NCBI GenBank assembly: GCA_027604705.1
Contig: JADHYV010000030.1
Span: 206,976-270,975 of the forward strand
Length of the DNA stretch: 64,000 nucleotides
Source of the DNA: Allomyces arbusculus
Lineage: Eukaryota > Blastocladiomycota > Blastocladiomycetes > Blastocladiales > Blastocladiaceae
Direction of reading: 5' to 3'
This document shows, piece by piece, positions 1 to 10,120 of this stretch. Made by a program: the position numbers and the translations under genes. The notes under the pieces are model-generated. The model saw only the letters and a program-made list of their open reading frames with translations, made no database searches and had not been told where the DNA came from. Position 1 is the stretch's first letter, and every line of letters begins with the position of its first letter.

Positions 1-721
1 CCGTTCGACATCTTATTGGGAGGAAGGGCGCATTCGGTTGTCGTTCCAGCGCTCACTCATGCCCGAGCAAGCCATGTTCGTCCAAAATTTGTTTGCTTCA
101 AAGACAGTTGGCTATAAGTCTTATCGACGACATTGTCCAGAGGACCTGTCGGCTGAGTTGTGTGTGACGCAGTTGTGAAAGCATCTACCAGGTGACCACC
201 ACCGCAACAAATGTAAATCGACGATGGCTCGATTTTGCCAATGGCGAAGGCACAATCAACAGCCACAACTGCGGAGACGGCTGATGGTGCTGGTGCTGGC
301 AGCGCACTCGCGCACTGTGCAGCGGTCGTGGAAATGGGAGTGTGTCATGGAACAATGTGCTGTGCCGCAGTAGCATTTCAGACGTGTTCCTGCATCGCTT
401 CGCCGATTCGCATGCAAGGCAACTGTCAATTACCCAAACTCGAACTGCGCCGCATGGCGCATCGGCGAAGCCAAGGATCAGCTTCGCCGTGGGACTCTCA
501 CCGAAGCGGTCGTCCGAATACGGCAACACAGCCTCTTCGACGGAGGCAAATATGAAGAACATCTGCCGCGAACAAGGACCTCCCTGAGCAGGGCACTGGT
601 CTCGTCTTCACCGCCACTGCTCTCGAGTGAGACGACATCGTTTTCCCAGTTGTCTGGCCCATGAACTTGATGGCTTCCCGGTTTCTCTGCTGCGGGCGTG
701 GCGCGGAATCGGAACGGATCA
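1..721. other. Intergenic, window start to CAP promoter
   Basis: No convincing gene is seen. Short open frames exist on both strands, but none has a recognisable domain or a splice pattern like the real genes. The 3' part is the upstream region of the CAP gene. Confidence 0.5.
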
Positions 722-729
722 TATATAAA
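722..729 (+). promoter_or_regulatory. TATA box of the CAP gene
   Basis: A TATATAAA octamer lies about 100 bp upstream of the CAP start codon at 832. This spacing leaves room for a short 5' UTR. The call rests on motif and position only. Confidence 0.55.
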
Positions 730-831
730 CTGGGTACCGCCCCACTCCACCAAATCCTCATCAAATCGCAGTGACTGGTTTGCTCCCAACCAACCGACCA
801 GCAACCAACCCAGTTTCCCGGTCCAACCACC

Positions 832-1504
832 ATGAACCCTCTCGCTGCTCTCCTGGCCGTCGTGATCGCGATTGTCGCCGTGTGCACTTCGGCCGCCACC
901 GCCGGGCCTGCGGGCATGAACATCATGGACGTCGACTACACGAGCGACGCTGTCACGTACTTCAACAAGATCCGCACGGCCGCCAAGCTGCCCGCCATGC
1001 GCGCCAACGAGTACGCGTCGTACTCGCTGCACGTTCGGTTGCCCACAATTATCGCGACCGGATCTCATCGCTTCCTCTGATTCCCGTCTCCTTCAGGCCC
1101 CTCACGACTGCATGCCGCATGCACGCGCGCGACATGGCCATGTTCAAGTTCCTCAGCGACCGCGGCTCGGATGGGACGTCGACGGCCGGGACGCGCGCGA
1201 CCGCTGCCGGGTACAAGTGGTTCAAGACGGGCATCACGATGGGCATGGGCTACGCCAACGTCGACGCATACCTCAAGACGATGAACAAGGACAACAGTAC
1301 GTTGCTGCGCTCTTTTTCGCCGCTGCTGCGCTGTTTTTGTGCATGGCGGTCACTGACACCGGCGATTTTTTTCTATCTATTTCGCAACCTGCAGACCGCT
1401 GGATCGTCGACAAGGACATTGTCGACATTGGCGCCGTCTGGGCTCGCTACATGCCCAACGGCCAGATCTACTACGACGTCTGCTACGGCGCGCCCGCCAA
1501 GTAA
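832..1504 (+). CDS. Secreted CAP (SCP/PR-1-like) domain protein
   Basis: Three exons, 832-1037, 1097-1296 and 1395-1504, give 171 aa with consistent phases (GT-AG introns of 59 and 98 bp). Residues 1-23 form a hydrophobic signal peptide ending near ATAGPAG. The rest follows the YkwD-like CAP pattern: an N-terminal helix YFNKIRTAAKL, then ACRMHARDMAMFKFLSDRG, then GSDGTST and R..AAGYKW, and a C-terminal strand with VGAVWA-like IGAVWARYMPNGQIYYDVCYG. CAP proteins are extracellular and some bind sterols or lipids. Two usual cavity residues look replaced: the His after FLS is Asp, and the Glu of the GEN motif is Thr. The fold call is strong; the activity is unknown. Confidence 0.8.
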
Positions 1505-1929
1505 GAATATCGAGCCGCGTGATCCATCCGACGCACTTTAGGGTCGCACTGATCCGGGCATAGGAGGCTTTTTTGCTCGCTTGTCAAATCGTGTTCTCGT
1601 TCCAGTTTGCCAACCATTGCCAATTCGCATCAAGTTTCTCAATCAAAACATGTGTTGAGTCTTTGTTCTGCCCCTAGTTTCGTGTCGTTGAGGCACGTGC
1701 GCTTAAGTCGTCTGCAGGAAAGATATCAGCACGATCCTGCCCTAGCCTTGGCGTTCATATGAGCCGACGCTCGCCTGGTGTCGGACTTAACCTTGCAGTC
1801 CCTGCTCCCGTCAGCACGGATGTCGACCAGGTGTGAGACGCGCCGCGCAGTACTTTTTGTAGTCTCACTGTCAGAAACTAGGCTGCTGTGCTGCGCGTGC
1901 CTCACTGATTCAGCGCCGTTTATGCGGTT
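1505..1929. other. Intergenic, convergent 3' ends
   Basis: This lies between the CAP stop and the end of the RS/RRM copy on the minus strand. A minus frame of the RS/RRM tail stays open down to about 1726, so the true end of that copy is uncertain. Nothing else is recognised. Confidence 0.4.
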
Positions 1930-4363
1930 TGGGAGTGCCCGGAGACCACTGGGGAGACAGTTATGGCGGATGGCGATGTCTTCTTTACTGCAAGGTAATA
2001 AAACCAGGTCAAATGACACATGCTGATTCTCTTCCAGGGCGTAATCCAGGCCGCGCAATTCGACCGCAAAGAACGCGACTGCGTCGACGATCGGGACCAA
2101 CTACAACCCGCGCATGTCAGTTCCAACCGAGTCTCCCTCGCTTTAGACAATCCAAAACGTACCCAAATCGGCCCCGGGAACCCATTGATGCGAAGCCTGT
2201 CCAAGACCAGCGCCGACGGGAAATGAAAGCCCGTGGTCAGGTGCGCGTGCACCGTCGTCTTGAGCGGGAGCAGCACGTGCCCCATGAAGTCCACGAGGCC
2301 TTCATCGATCGCGTACATGCTGAACGAGAATGGCGATAATGCAAGAAGGAAAATTGCAGGACCTCGATCAGGGCACCGCCGTGAACCCTCGAGCTGCGGC
2401 CAACGATGTGCGGCAAGATCGTGACCGCGCACTTGCTAAAGATACAATATATGAGTGGGACCAATTCCCTGCACCTTCTCCACCCGGTGGTTCAAACGGC
2501 AAACACGAGTGAGGTGCACCTCCCAAATTGCCACCATCACGACATGCCCGCGCAGCGTCGTCGGGTCCAGAACCACCTCGGTGATCACGCCCAGGCCGTT
2601 GAGCGCGTCCGTGAGCACCGCCTGCCATCGCCCATACTGCGGCGTGCGGGACGCGCGCAACGCAATCTTGAATGCCGCTGATCCGGGCACCGCATTGTAG
2701 GTCGGCAGCTGAGCCCTAGCATGGTCAACAAATTGGTACGGCAGGTGCCACGTCCGTACTGTTGCGGCTGTGCCGGCACCGTCGTTGCCTCTTGCGGCTA
2801 TCCTGGGACGGCGAGGGCAACCGGGACGCACGCCGGCGGCTTGACGCGGGCGAGCGGGAGCGCGATGCGTGCCGGCGCGAAGACCGGGAACGCGAGCGCG
2901 ATTCGGAGCGCGACTGTGATGGCAGTGAACTGGACCGAGACCGCGGACGACCGCGTGACATTGCGCGGGACCTGGACCTTGACCTCGATCGCGACTCATA
3001 CCGCGAGCTCTGGCGAGACCGACGGCGGCTCCGGGACCGTGACGTCGTGCTGGACCGCGATTGCGACGGTGTCCGTGACCAGTGCCGATCGGTGCGGTGC
3101 AGCGACCTTCCACTGCGTGATCGAAGGTAGTGCGAGGATCGCGACCGCGACCGTGTTCGAGCCGTCGATGGTGATCGGGCCCAGTTGGTTTCGCGGATCT
3201 GTGACCCACGCCCGGCGGTCGTCGATCGCAATCGAGAGCGGCCCCGAGAACGCGTGCGGTGGTGGGAGGGTGAGCACCCGGAACGAGATCGTGAGCAGCG
3301 TGACTGCAATATCGACGGCGAGGGTGCACGTGGCGCGTGGGGAGACGGAGCCCGCGAATCTTGATGGAACGTGCGTGCGGGAGAAGTTGCGCACGATGAG
3401 CGTGCCAGCGTTGCCGAGAGAGAACCGACAAGAGGTGGTTTGCTCGGCAGGTCCGCTGTGGGTGCGGTCGTGAGCTCGACGTTCACGTCAGGGTTCACGT
3501 CAGGTGGAGAGGATGCCGGCGCGGGCGCTGGAGCGACGAGGGAAACTGCGCCATTCTCGTCGTGCACGCCAGCTTGGCATGTCAATGACGGTTGCGTTTG
3601 CATGCGGGGAGAGTCGACGGATAAGTTTCGCTAATTTTTGCGGAGCGGCGCGCCTTTTCGCACGATGTTAGCCTCTTGTTCAAATGCGCGAGCAAGGCAT
3701 CCAAAGGCGGACGAAAGAGGGTACCCTGCGCGCCAACGTCGGTTCCCGCACTGCCCTCAGCGTCGGGAGTTGACGACAGCTCCACGAAATTGTGCCGCAC
3801 GACGCGTTCCACGACCACAACCCCGTCGACGCCATCCAATGGCACACGGCCCGCGTCAATGTGAGTGTTAGCACCAAGCGTCGGAGTACGCGTTGCGGAA
3901 TTTCAAGTCGGCGTGTCCGCGCCGCGCCCGTCGTCGCCGATGCTGAGCTGAAAGCACCATGCTCTCCCGTCCTGCGTCAAGCTGGTTGGTTCTGGTGCTG
4001 CGAATGGCGATGCCGCGGATTCAGGGACTTGCGTTTTCTCTTCAGCGATCGCCAGTCCTCGCGGCTCCTCCTTGAGCCGCTGCAAGGTCAGGTGCGTGTC
4101 GCAAGCAGGCACAAATGACGGGAATCGCACCAGCCTGGCGCACTTGCCGGGCCAGCTGGTCAGCGAGAGTGATGACGGTGCGGATCAGGAGCAGGCCAGC
4201 AGCCGAGAACGGGTAGGTCGTGTCGACGGGAGCATCGAGGGGTGCAATTGGCGCGCCAGATTAGCTGTGTACGACAAACGGCCCATGGATCGCCACGTGC
4301 GGTGCCGGCACCAGCTGATGTTGCAACGGCAGGCGCTTGATGAAAACGGAGCATGGCATTCAT
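1930..4363 (-). pseudogene. RS/RRM family copy 1, probably decayed
   Basis: This is a copy of the repeated family whose intact member is at 10121-12524. On the minus strand: the N-terminal block begins near 4356 with FDMNAMLRF (intact copy FDINVVLRF). The preceding splice acceptor reads TAA instead of TAG, and a frameshift separates it from PHVAIHGPFVVHS and PFSAAGLLLIRTVITLADQL. An RS-dipeptide domain lies at about 3330-2760. RRM1 (ALRASRTPQYGRW, TEVVLDPTTLRGHVVMV) spans about 2700-2560, and its second half about 2440-2370 ends in GGALIE. RRM2 ends at about 2190 with TTGFHF and FPGPIW. The tail exon starts at 2100 (LVPIVDAVAFFAVELRGLD). The 3' half could still splice, but the N-terminal lesions suggest a pseudogene. 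Sequencing error remains possible. Confidence 0.6.
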
Positions 4364-4991
4364 GTCAAATTATTTACGTGCAATAGAAGCAAGTCAAGCG
4401 CAAGCGTCGGTGGGGACGCGTGGTGAGAAGCGGCATGCTGGCGGGGCAGTCCAGGGTCGCATGAGACTTTGAATTTCGTGAGATGCAAACGTTTTCGTCG
4501 TGATTCATGGTGTAAATGCTTGAGTGACGGGTCGGAGGCGGCAGCGCTGAGTGCAGCAGCTTGAGCGCAGGTGCTGTGATTCGAAGCTCAATGTTGTTAG
4601 CTCAATGTTGTGAGAGTGGAACATGCCAGAGTGGGCCCATGCAGGAACCCGCACGAACTTGAGGCTTCACTTTCCCACAACTGGTATTCTGCTCCGCTCC
4701 TGGCTGGCCACCGACCACCGACCACCGACCACGCAGATCTGGGCCGCGTTGTATAGCTCTGACACGAACGAGAACTGTTTCAAACTCGAACAAGCGCGGC
4801 GCCAACAAGACAACTCATTCGATGTGACGAGCGTTAAAATGGAACGATAACCTAACCCCGATCGAGACATGAGCCATTTTACAAGTTGCAACAAGCCAGT
4901 CGCTCTGGGTGCATGTTGCGAGTTGCGTGGGTGGCAAGAAGACCTGAACCGTTCCAGATTATCCTTCAACAAGATCAGTTGCCGCAACATC
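4364..4991. other. Intergenic, upstream of FAM210-like gene
   Basis: No gene is recognised. It separates the divergently oriented RS/RRM copy 1 and the FAM210-like gene, and contains the short tandem repeat at 4708-4732. Confidence 0.5.
4708..4732. repeat. Short tandem repeat (ccaccga)n
   Basis: About three and a half copies of the 7-bp unit CCACCGA lie head to tail, upstream of the FAM210-like gene. No function is apparent. Confidence 0.7.
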
Positions 4992-5996
4992 ATGTTCCGC
5001 CTGTGCTCGACTTTACGATTCTGGACCGGCTTCCACCGCACTACGTTCAGCTCCGCGCGTCCTTACCTGACCAAGTCAACGTCCGCGACCCGCACGGTGC
5101 CGACCAGCTCGTCCACCCCACCCCCGCTGACTGGATGGCGCAAGTATGCGGTAGAGGTATTGGATTACGATCTCTTTCAGCAATGACCGGCCCCCGTGCC
5201 GGCCAGGAACCTATGCCGGGTCAGCGACATATTGCCCCAACCGCGCCTTGGTGCCGACCGCACGGGTAGAGAGTAAGGCCAACGACCCAGTGAACAGAAT
5301 TGAACTGATTCCCTGCTGTTTTCTCTCGTGATCCCAGTTCAAGCAGAAGCCGGGGAGTCATTTGTACGCGTTCATCATGGAATCCGTTTGCCGACGAAAA
5401 TTTTGACCCATTTTTTCGATTGTCTAGAACTGGTACTGCTGCGAAGAGTCCTTTGCATTTGTTGTGACGCTGCGCTGACTGCTCGATGTCACCGACCACC
5501 GCTCTCTCATCGGCCCGCTACAGCCTTCCTCGTCCTCCATGAGTTGACGGCCGTCGTCCCTCTCCCGATCGTGTACTACGGCCTGACCTGGGCTGGGCTG
5601 AGCGTGCCCGTGCCTGATTCACTTCTTGAGGGTGCGGAGACTGATGTCGCTTCGAGGGTTTCCGCGACGCTGACCCGCCCTCGTTGCGAAAACAGAGAGC
5701 AACGCCAAGATCCGCCGTGTAATCAAGTACTACGGGTGGGACATTGAGCCCAACTCGCAGGCCATGGTCAACATGGTCGCCGCCTACGCGATTGTCAAGG
5801 CCTTAATGCCGCTGCGCCTCGCTGCAAGGCACGTCCCGTATTCGATCAAATTACAGCCGAGATTCACGCCCTCTCACTCCACCGCTCTCGCTGACGTAGT
5901 GTGGCCATGACACCTGGACTTGCGCGCATCATGGATCGTGCGCTTCATCGTGTTCGCCAGTTTCGCCACGCGTCGCCATCGGGGCCCAGCCCATGA
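4992..5996 (+). CDS. FAM210/DUF1279 mitochondrial membrane protein
   Basis: Five proposed exons, 4992-5143, 5338-5363, 5524-5631, 5696-5828 and 5900-5996, give 171 aa with all phases consistent. The N-terminus MFRLCSTLRFW is rich in R, S and T like a mitochondrial presequence. DUF1279 features follow: a first membrane segment FLVLHELTAVVPLPIVYYG, a link with IEPNSQAMVNMVAAYAIVK, then ALMPLRLAASVAMTPGLAR, matching the family pattern of AY.IvKal.P.R followed by a TP motif. Exon 2 is only 26 nt and is chosen mainly on phase. The last intron starts with GC (GCACGT) rather than GT. FAM210 proteins act in the mitochondrial inner membrane and affect mitochondrial translation in animals. Family call good; exon 2 uncertain. 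Confidence 0.7.
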
Positions 5997-6104
5997 TTCA
6001 CAGCAATAGAGAGTCGTTCAATCTTGAGCGGCATGTTCCCGAGGCTGCTCTCCACCTCGTATAATCCTGGTTCTGGCTTTCGCTCGACGAGGGGAGAAAG
6101 AAGA

Positions 6105-6128
6105 GGGGGGGGAGGGGTGGGTGGGGGG
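6105..6128 (+). other. G-run cluster (possible G-quadruplex)
   Basis: Several runs of 4-8 G separated by single A or T lie just beyond the 3' end of the glycine-rich-domain gene. This could form a G-quadruplex, or be a simple low-complexity tract. Confidence 0.4.
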
Positions 6129-6221
6129 CAATGTCCTTCCGCATCTTGTTTCCGTCTAGGTAACCACTTCCGTTTGCAAAATGGAACAGCCTCCCGCTTC
6201 GGACATGACAACAGAAATATT

Positions 6222-8418
6222 CTACAGGCCGCCACACCCACTCATTCCCGTACTGCACAGACTCCACGCTGCACCGCACCCCGCAGGTGCGTATGCCCCA
6301 CACGTCGCCACACCGCCCACCGTGTTGCCCAGGTCCGGGAACCCGAGACCCGCGCACACGGCGTCCGAAAAGTAGCTGGACGTGACGGCACACGAGCTGT
6401 AAAAGTACGCCGGCAGAACGCGCGGATCCAGCCGCGAGTCGTCGTGACTCGTGGCCGCATTGGTCGACTTTGAGGCACGCTCCTTGGCCGAGCCCGAGGC
6501 GATATTGACGCCGGGCCGAGGGCGGAACGCAAACGCGTTGCGCAAGTGCAACGGTGTGACTGCCGCGGCGGGGAGAGCCACACACCCGCCCTGCTCATTG
6601 ACGGCCGACCGATGCTTGGACGCGCGCCGCATCAGCAGCGGGAGCATGACTGGCGCCGCGACGGTCGCGGTCGCGACTTTGGTGGGCGTCCAAAAAGTTC
6701 GGAATGCAGCGTCGCACGCGTACGGCTCGCCAAACATTTCGGACCACACGTGCGCCGTCTTAGTGAACCCTTCCTTGAGCCGAGGTGACTCGATCGTGTC
6801 GGCGTGGTTGAGCACCGCGCCAAGCTTGTCGAGCGTGTAGGCCGCGTACCGTTGTGGGTGCAGCTGGTGCGTGTGCCACGCCAGGTCAATGTCGAGCGTC
6901 GGGACCATGAACATGCCCTTGTGCTTGGCGAGCATCAGCATGGGCTTGTGGTACCGGACCGTGGCCTGCGTCGCGATCCGGCGCGTGCGGTCCGAGTACT
7001 CAGTCGCGGCCATCTTGCGCGTAAACTCGCGCTGTCGCAGCACAGCACGCACGAGATCCATGGACCACGGGCCCGTGGCAATATCGCGATAGCTCGAGAG
7101 CATGCTGCGGAACAAGTTGCCGTTTTTCAACTTGGTTTTGGTCGCGTTGAACGATGGACGCACTGCGGCCTGAGCAATCGCCTCCCACGTCAGCACCTTG
7201 CCGTCAGTACCCTCGTTGCCGCTGGCCGCGAGGAGCGGCGCCCAACTCTTGTGGCCCAAGAGCTTGTCGAGATCCGTCGCGCCATTCTCCACCGCCCACA
7301 CCCGCGTCTTCGGGTCAATGTGCACGCCAGGGAGCGCCGTGAACGGCGCGCCCTTGGTCATGGCCGACTTGATATCGTCCAGAAACCGGCGTGCCGAGAC
7401 TTCATTGACCGAGAAGACAGTCGTGCACGAACCGCACTTGATCAGTTGCCCGTTGAATCGGAACCGCAAGAACGCGTCGGCATCGGGGTCAATCACCAGC
7501 GCGCATTTCGGACAGACAATGTGCAGTGGTACCGGCCCGTCAGTGATCCATGGTACCGCATTATACGGCATGGTGCGTGACACGCGCGTCGACCAGAACT
7601 CTTGCGAGACCGGGCATTCGGTGCCACTGTTGAGAAAATGCGCCTTGATGCCCAAGTCAGGGTGAGAAAAAACGTCGACCTCTTGGTGATGCATCAAAGT
7701 CAAACAAGCGAATCCATACCATGCGCTCGAGCGGGAACGCCACGTCGAGGATCTGTGCGCCAAAAAGCCGGTTCATGTCGTCGTTGTAGCGGATCGGCGA
7801 GAGCTACACGCATCATCAGCTCCACTGTCAGGCGTCATCACATCGCATTACATCGCAACGCAGCGCGAACCATGTGCGTGAACCAAAACATGGCCACGTC
7901 GATGGGCGGAATCGGCGGCTCAGCAACGAGTTGTGTGTCTTCTTGAACTGCCAGAGCAAGCGCCCGCATCCATTTTTCGTAATGAATCTCGCCTCGGCAC
8001 AGAAAAATGCTAGCGTGAATGTGCCAAACATGTCATGTTCAATCTCCTCCACGCGGCCAGAAGCTCCGGCATAGTGCGAAGCAAGTGACAGGTACAGATC
8101 AGCAACTTCATCGTCCGGCAACTGCATCAACCGGAAAGCGCCGAGAAGGCGCAAATGGGCCTCGCAGCGCGCCTGCGTTACGCAGCCGTCGACAACGACG
8201 GGCGTGGCCTCGGCTTGCGTCAAAAGGACAGCAGGACCCACGTCGAAGTTTCTGACGGCCTCCGAGACGTAATTGGGCGGCGCATTGCCCGAGGAGCTGG
8301 CAGCTTGATCGATAGGTTGTGGAATGGTTCCCCGGACAGCGGCTGCTTGCGCATATCCGGGCGGTGCCGTGGACAACGGCTCTCCCTCATCGTTTGCCAG
8401 CAAGTCGGCCGGCGCCAT
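6222..8418 (-). CDS. Glycine-rich domain-containing protein (GRDP/DUF1399-like)
   Basis: Minus-strand exons are 8418-7871, 7803-7720 and 7679-6222. Two copies of the GRDP hallmark (P-x-x-D-h-x-h-x-W-H-x-H followed by P-x-x-Y) occur. The first reads IPPIDVAMFWFTHM joined by splicing to LSPIRYNDDMNRLFG, so the usual first His is Phe. The second is intact, MVPTLDIDLAWHTHQLHP. The C-terminus is rich in Cys and Gly (CAGLGFPDLG, GGVATCG, APAGCG), as in the family. The last intron is only 40 bp. In exon 1 the frame shifts by one near 7995 (AEARF in one frame, HYEKWMRALALA in the next), so either a base is missing or a small intron was not seen. GRDPs are known mainly from plants and fungi; the biochemical role is unknown. 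Confidence 0.72.
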
Positions 8419-9239
8419 CGGTTCAATGTTTTCGGATCGGGACACTTGGATCGGTCGTGAAGTGCACACTTGTACTTCGTTGGTTCAAGTTGCAGCCGCT
8501 GTGGTGAGGAGGAGGTGCGACAACAAAGCTGGAGCGAGAAATAATCCAGTGCTCAAGACTCTTCACAGCACGGTAGGCTCGACTGTGCGTCCAGTCCAAT
8601 AACAAGCTGATGCACGTCGATGCATGCCTGTCGCTGCCGCCAGCCGTTGTCACACGTGCCCGGACCTTGGGCGCGCGCGCCTGTGGGGGTGGAGGTCCAC
8701 GGCATGTTGCAGGGTGGCGTAAAACCGACGCCATGCAGCACCCAAACACAGCCAATGCGGCGACTGTGGCGAACCCTGTGGAGTGCGGTATGAATCATGC
8801 AGCAGAAAGAATATAAATATTTACTTGTAATTGTGCCCTTGACTCCTGTCTTTTCCCCTGCTCTCCGTTCACGACATGCCTCGATGAAAGCCATTGCCAT
8901 TCTATTCTCGTATCGACTTCGCCCTTGCTCGATTTTGTCTTGGCAACGGCCCATGCTTCGCACTTGTTACTCCATCACAGTAGAATGAACGTTAACAAAT
9001 CCTCCCTAATTGTTACTTTGACGATAGTGTGGACCACAGCGGTGTCAAGTATCAGCACACAACCCCGCAGACTGACGCTGCTGCCAACAGAAGCGCTGTT
9101 TCCCCCCAGGAAGCATGCGCTGGAGGCAAAGTCTTGAACACACGGCCGGGTCGGCAAGGTCGGCAGCAGTCCCTCTCAGAGGGGCACACGGGTTCACGTC
9201 ACTGACACTTCCAACCCCATCCCACTCTTTAACGCGCGT
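8419..9239. other. Intergenic
   Basis: No supported gene. An AT-rich patch with AATATAAATATTT sits at 8808-8822. It may be promoter-like, but no following gene can be assigned to it. Confidence 0.4.
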
Positions 9240-9745
9240 GTCGCACGGAGCGCTGGTGGAGCAAGAATTTCGCGAGTTCGATCAACCGCAAGCACGAACG
9301 AGCATTTTTGTTCCCGACGTGCATCCGCGTTTGCTTCGCCTTGCCGTCTTCAAGGCCAGTCCACTGCCCGCCGCTCCCAATCTGCAACATGACCCCATCG
9401 GCGCTCCACCCGGCATTGTCACCCACATTGGCGCACCGGCCGCTTGAGAATCTGCTGGTGCGTTAATTGTGGCCATAATGGGCTCAGCGCCTGCGTCGCG
9501 CACGCGCTGGGCCAAATCGTTCGCAAGCGGGATGAGATCTGATGAGCGTGAGGGCCTCGGGGGAAAATTGCCACGTCACGTTGAGCAGCGTGTCCAGAAG
9601 CGTCGAGCCCACGAGCGACTGTACGCAGTTCATTTGGCGCCGGCGCGGTAGCAGCGGGAACCAAAACGGGACCATGGATGGCGACTTCTGGCAGCGTCAC
9701 ACCGTCCGCGCGCTTCCGAAAACGAAGCGACAGGTTGATCTCAAA
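9240..9745 (-). pseudogene. RS/RRM family copy 2, truncated N-terminal block
   Basis: Minus strand from 9745, directly after a TAG acceptor as in the other copies: FEINLSLRFRKR, then LPEVAIHGPVLVP. A frameshift leads to LVGSTLLDTLLNVTWQF and SPEALTLIRS, and another to LAQRVRDAGAEPIMATI. These match the intact copy (FDINVVLRF, PQVAIHGPTVV, LLDALVDLSHPYP, AGLALIRALMPL, LAQCVREAGAAPVVV). No RS or RRM part follows, so this is a truncated fragment. A separate minus frame at about 10020-9880 (LFMDRVANDKQREEY) weakly resembles the family tail and may be another remnant. Confidence 0.6.
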
Positions 9746-10120
9746 CTATGATCCAAGATCCATGAACTTGATAGAACCGTGACTTCATGCATGTGCAGCA
9801 TAATCGTGCTCACCTCAGTGAATCCGGTAGTAGTGCGAGCTCCTGCTGTTGGCGCGCTGATACTCTTACTCCCGCTGTTTATCATTGGCCACCCGGTCCA
9901 TGAATAGCTTGGCAGTGTGCTTGGGGATGTTGAATGCAACAAGTTGGCCGCTGGGAGCACTGTCGCTTCGGGTTACACAGGCAGAGAGCTGATGTGGAAT
10001 TGGTATGTCAAACGTGCTTTGTCTCAAAGTGATCGACAGCAACTTGATACTTGATTCCACAAACAACCGAAACGGGAAGCGACCGCCCACACAAAATAAT
10101 CTCGGCCCTGTCACGGCCAC

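Noticed and set aside
2762-3130. Plus-strand frame rich in Asp-Arg (RDRERD-type) repeats
   Set aside because: It is the antisense of the RS domain of copy 1; RS codons read backwards give such dipeptides.
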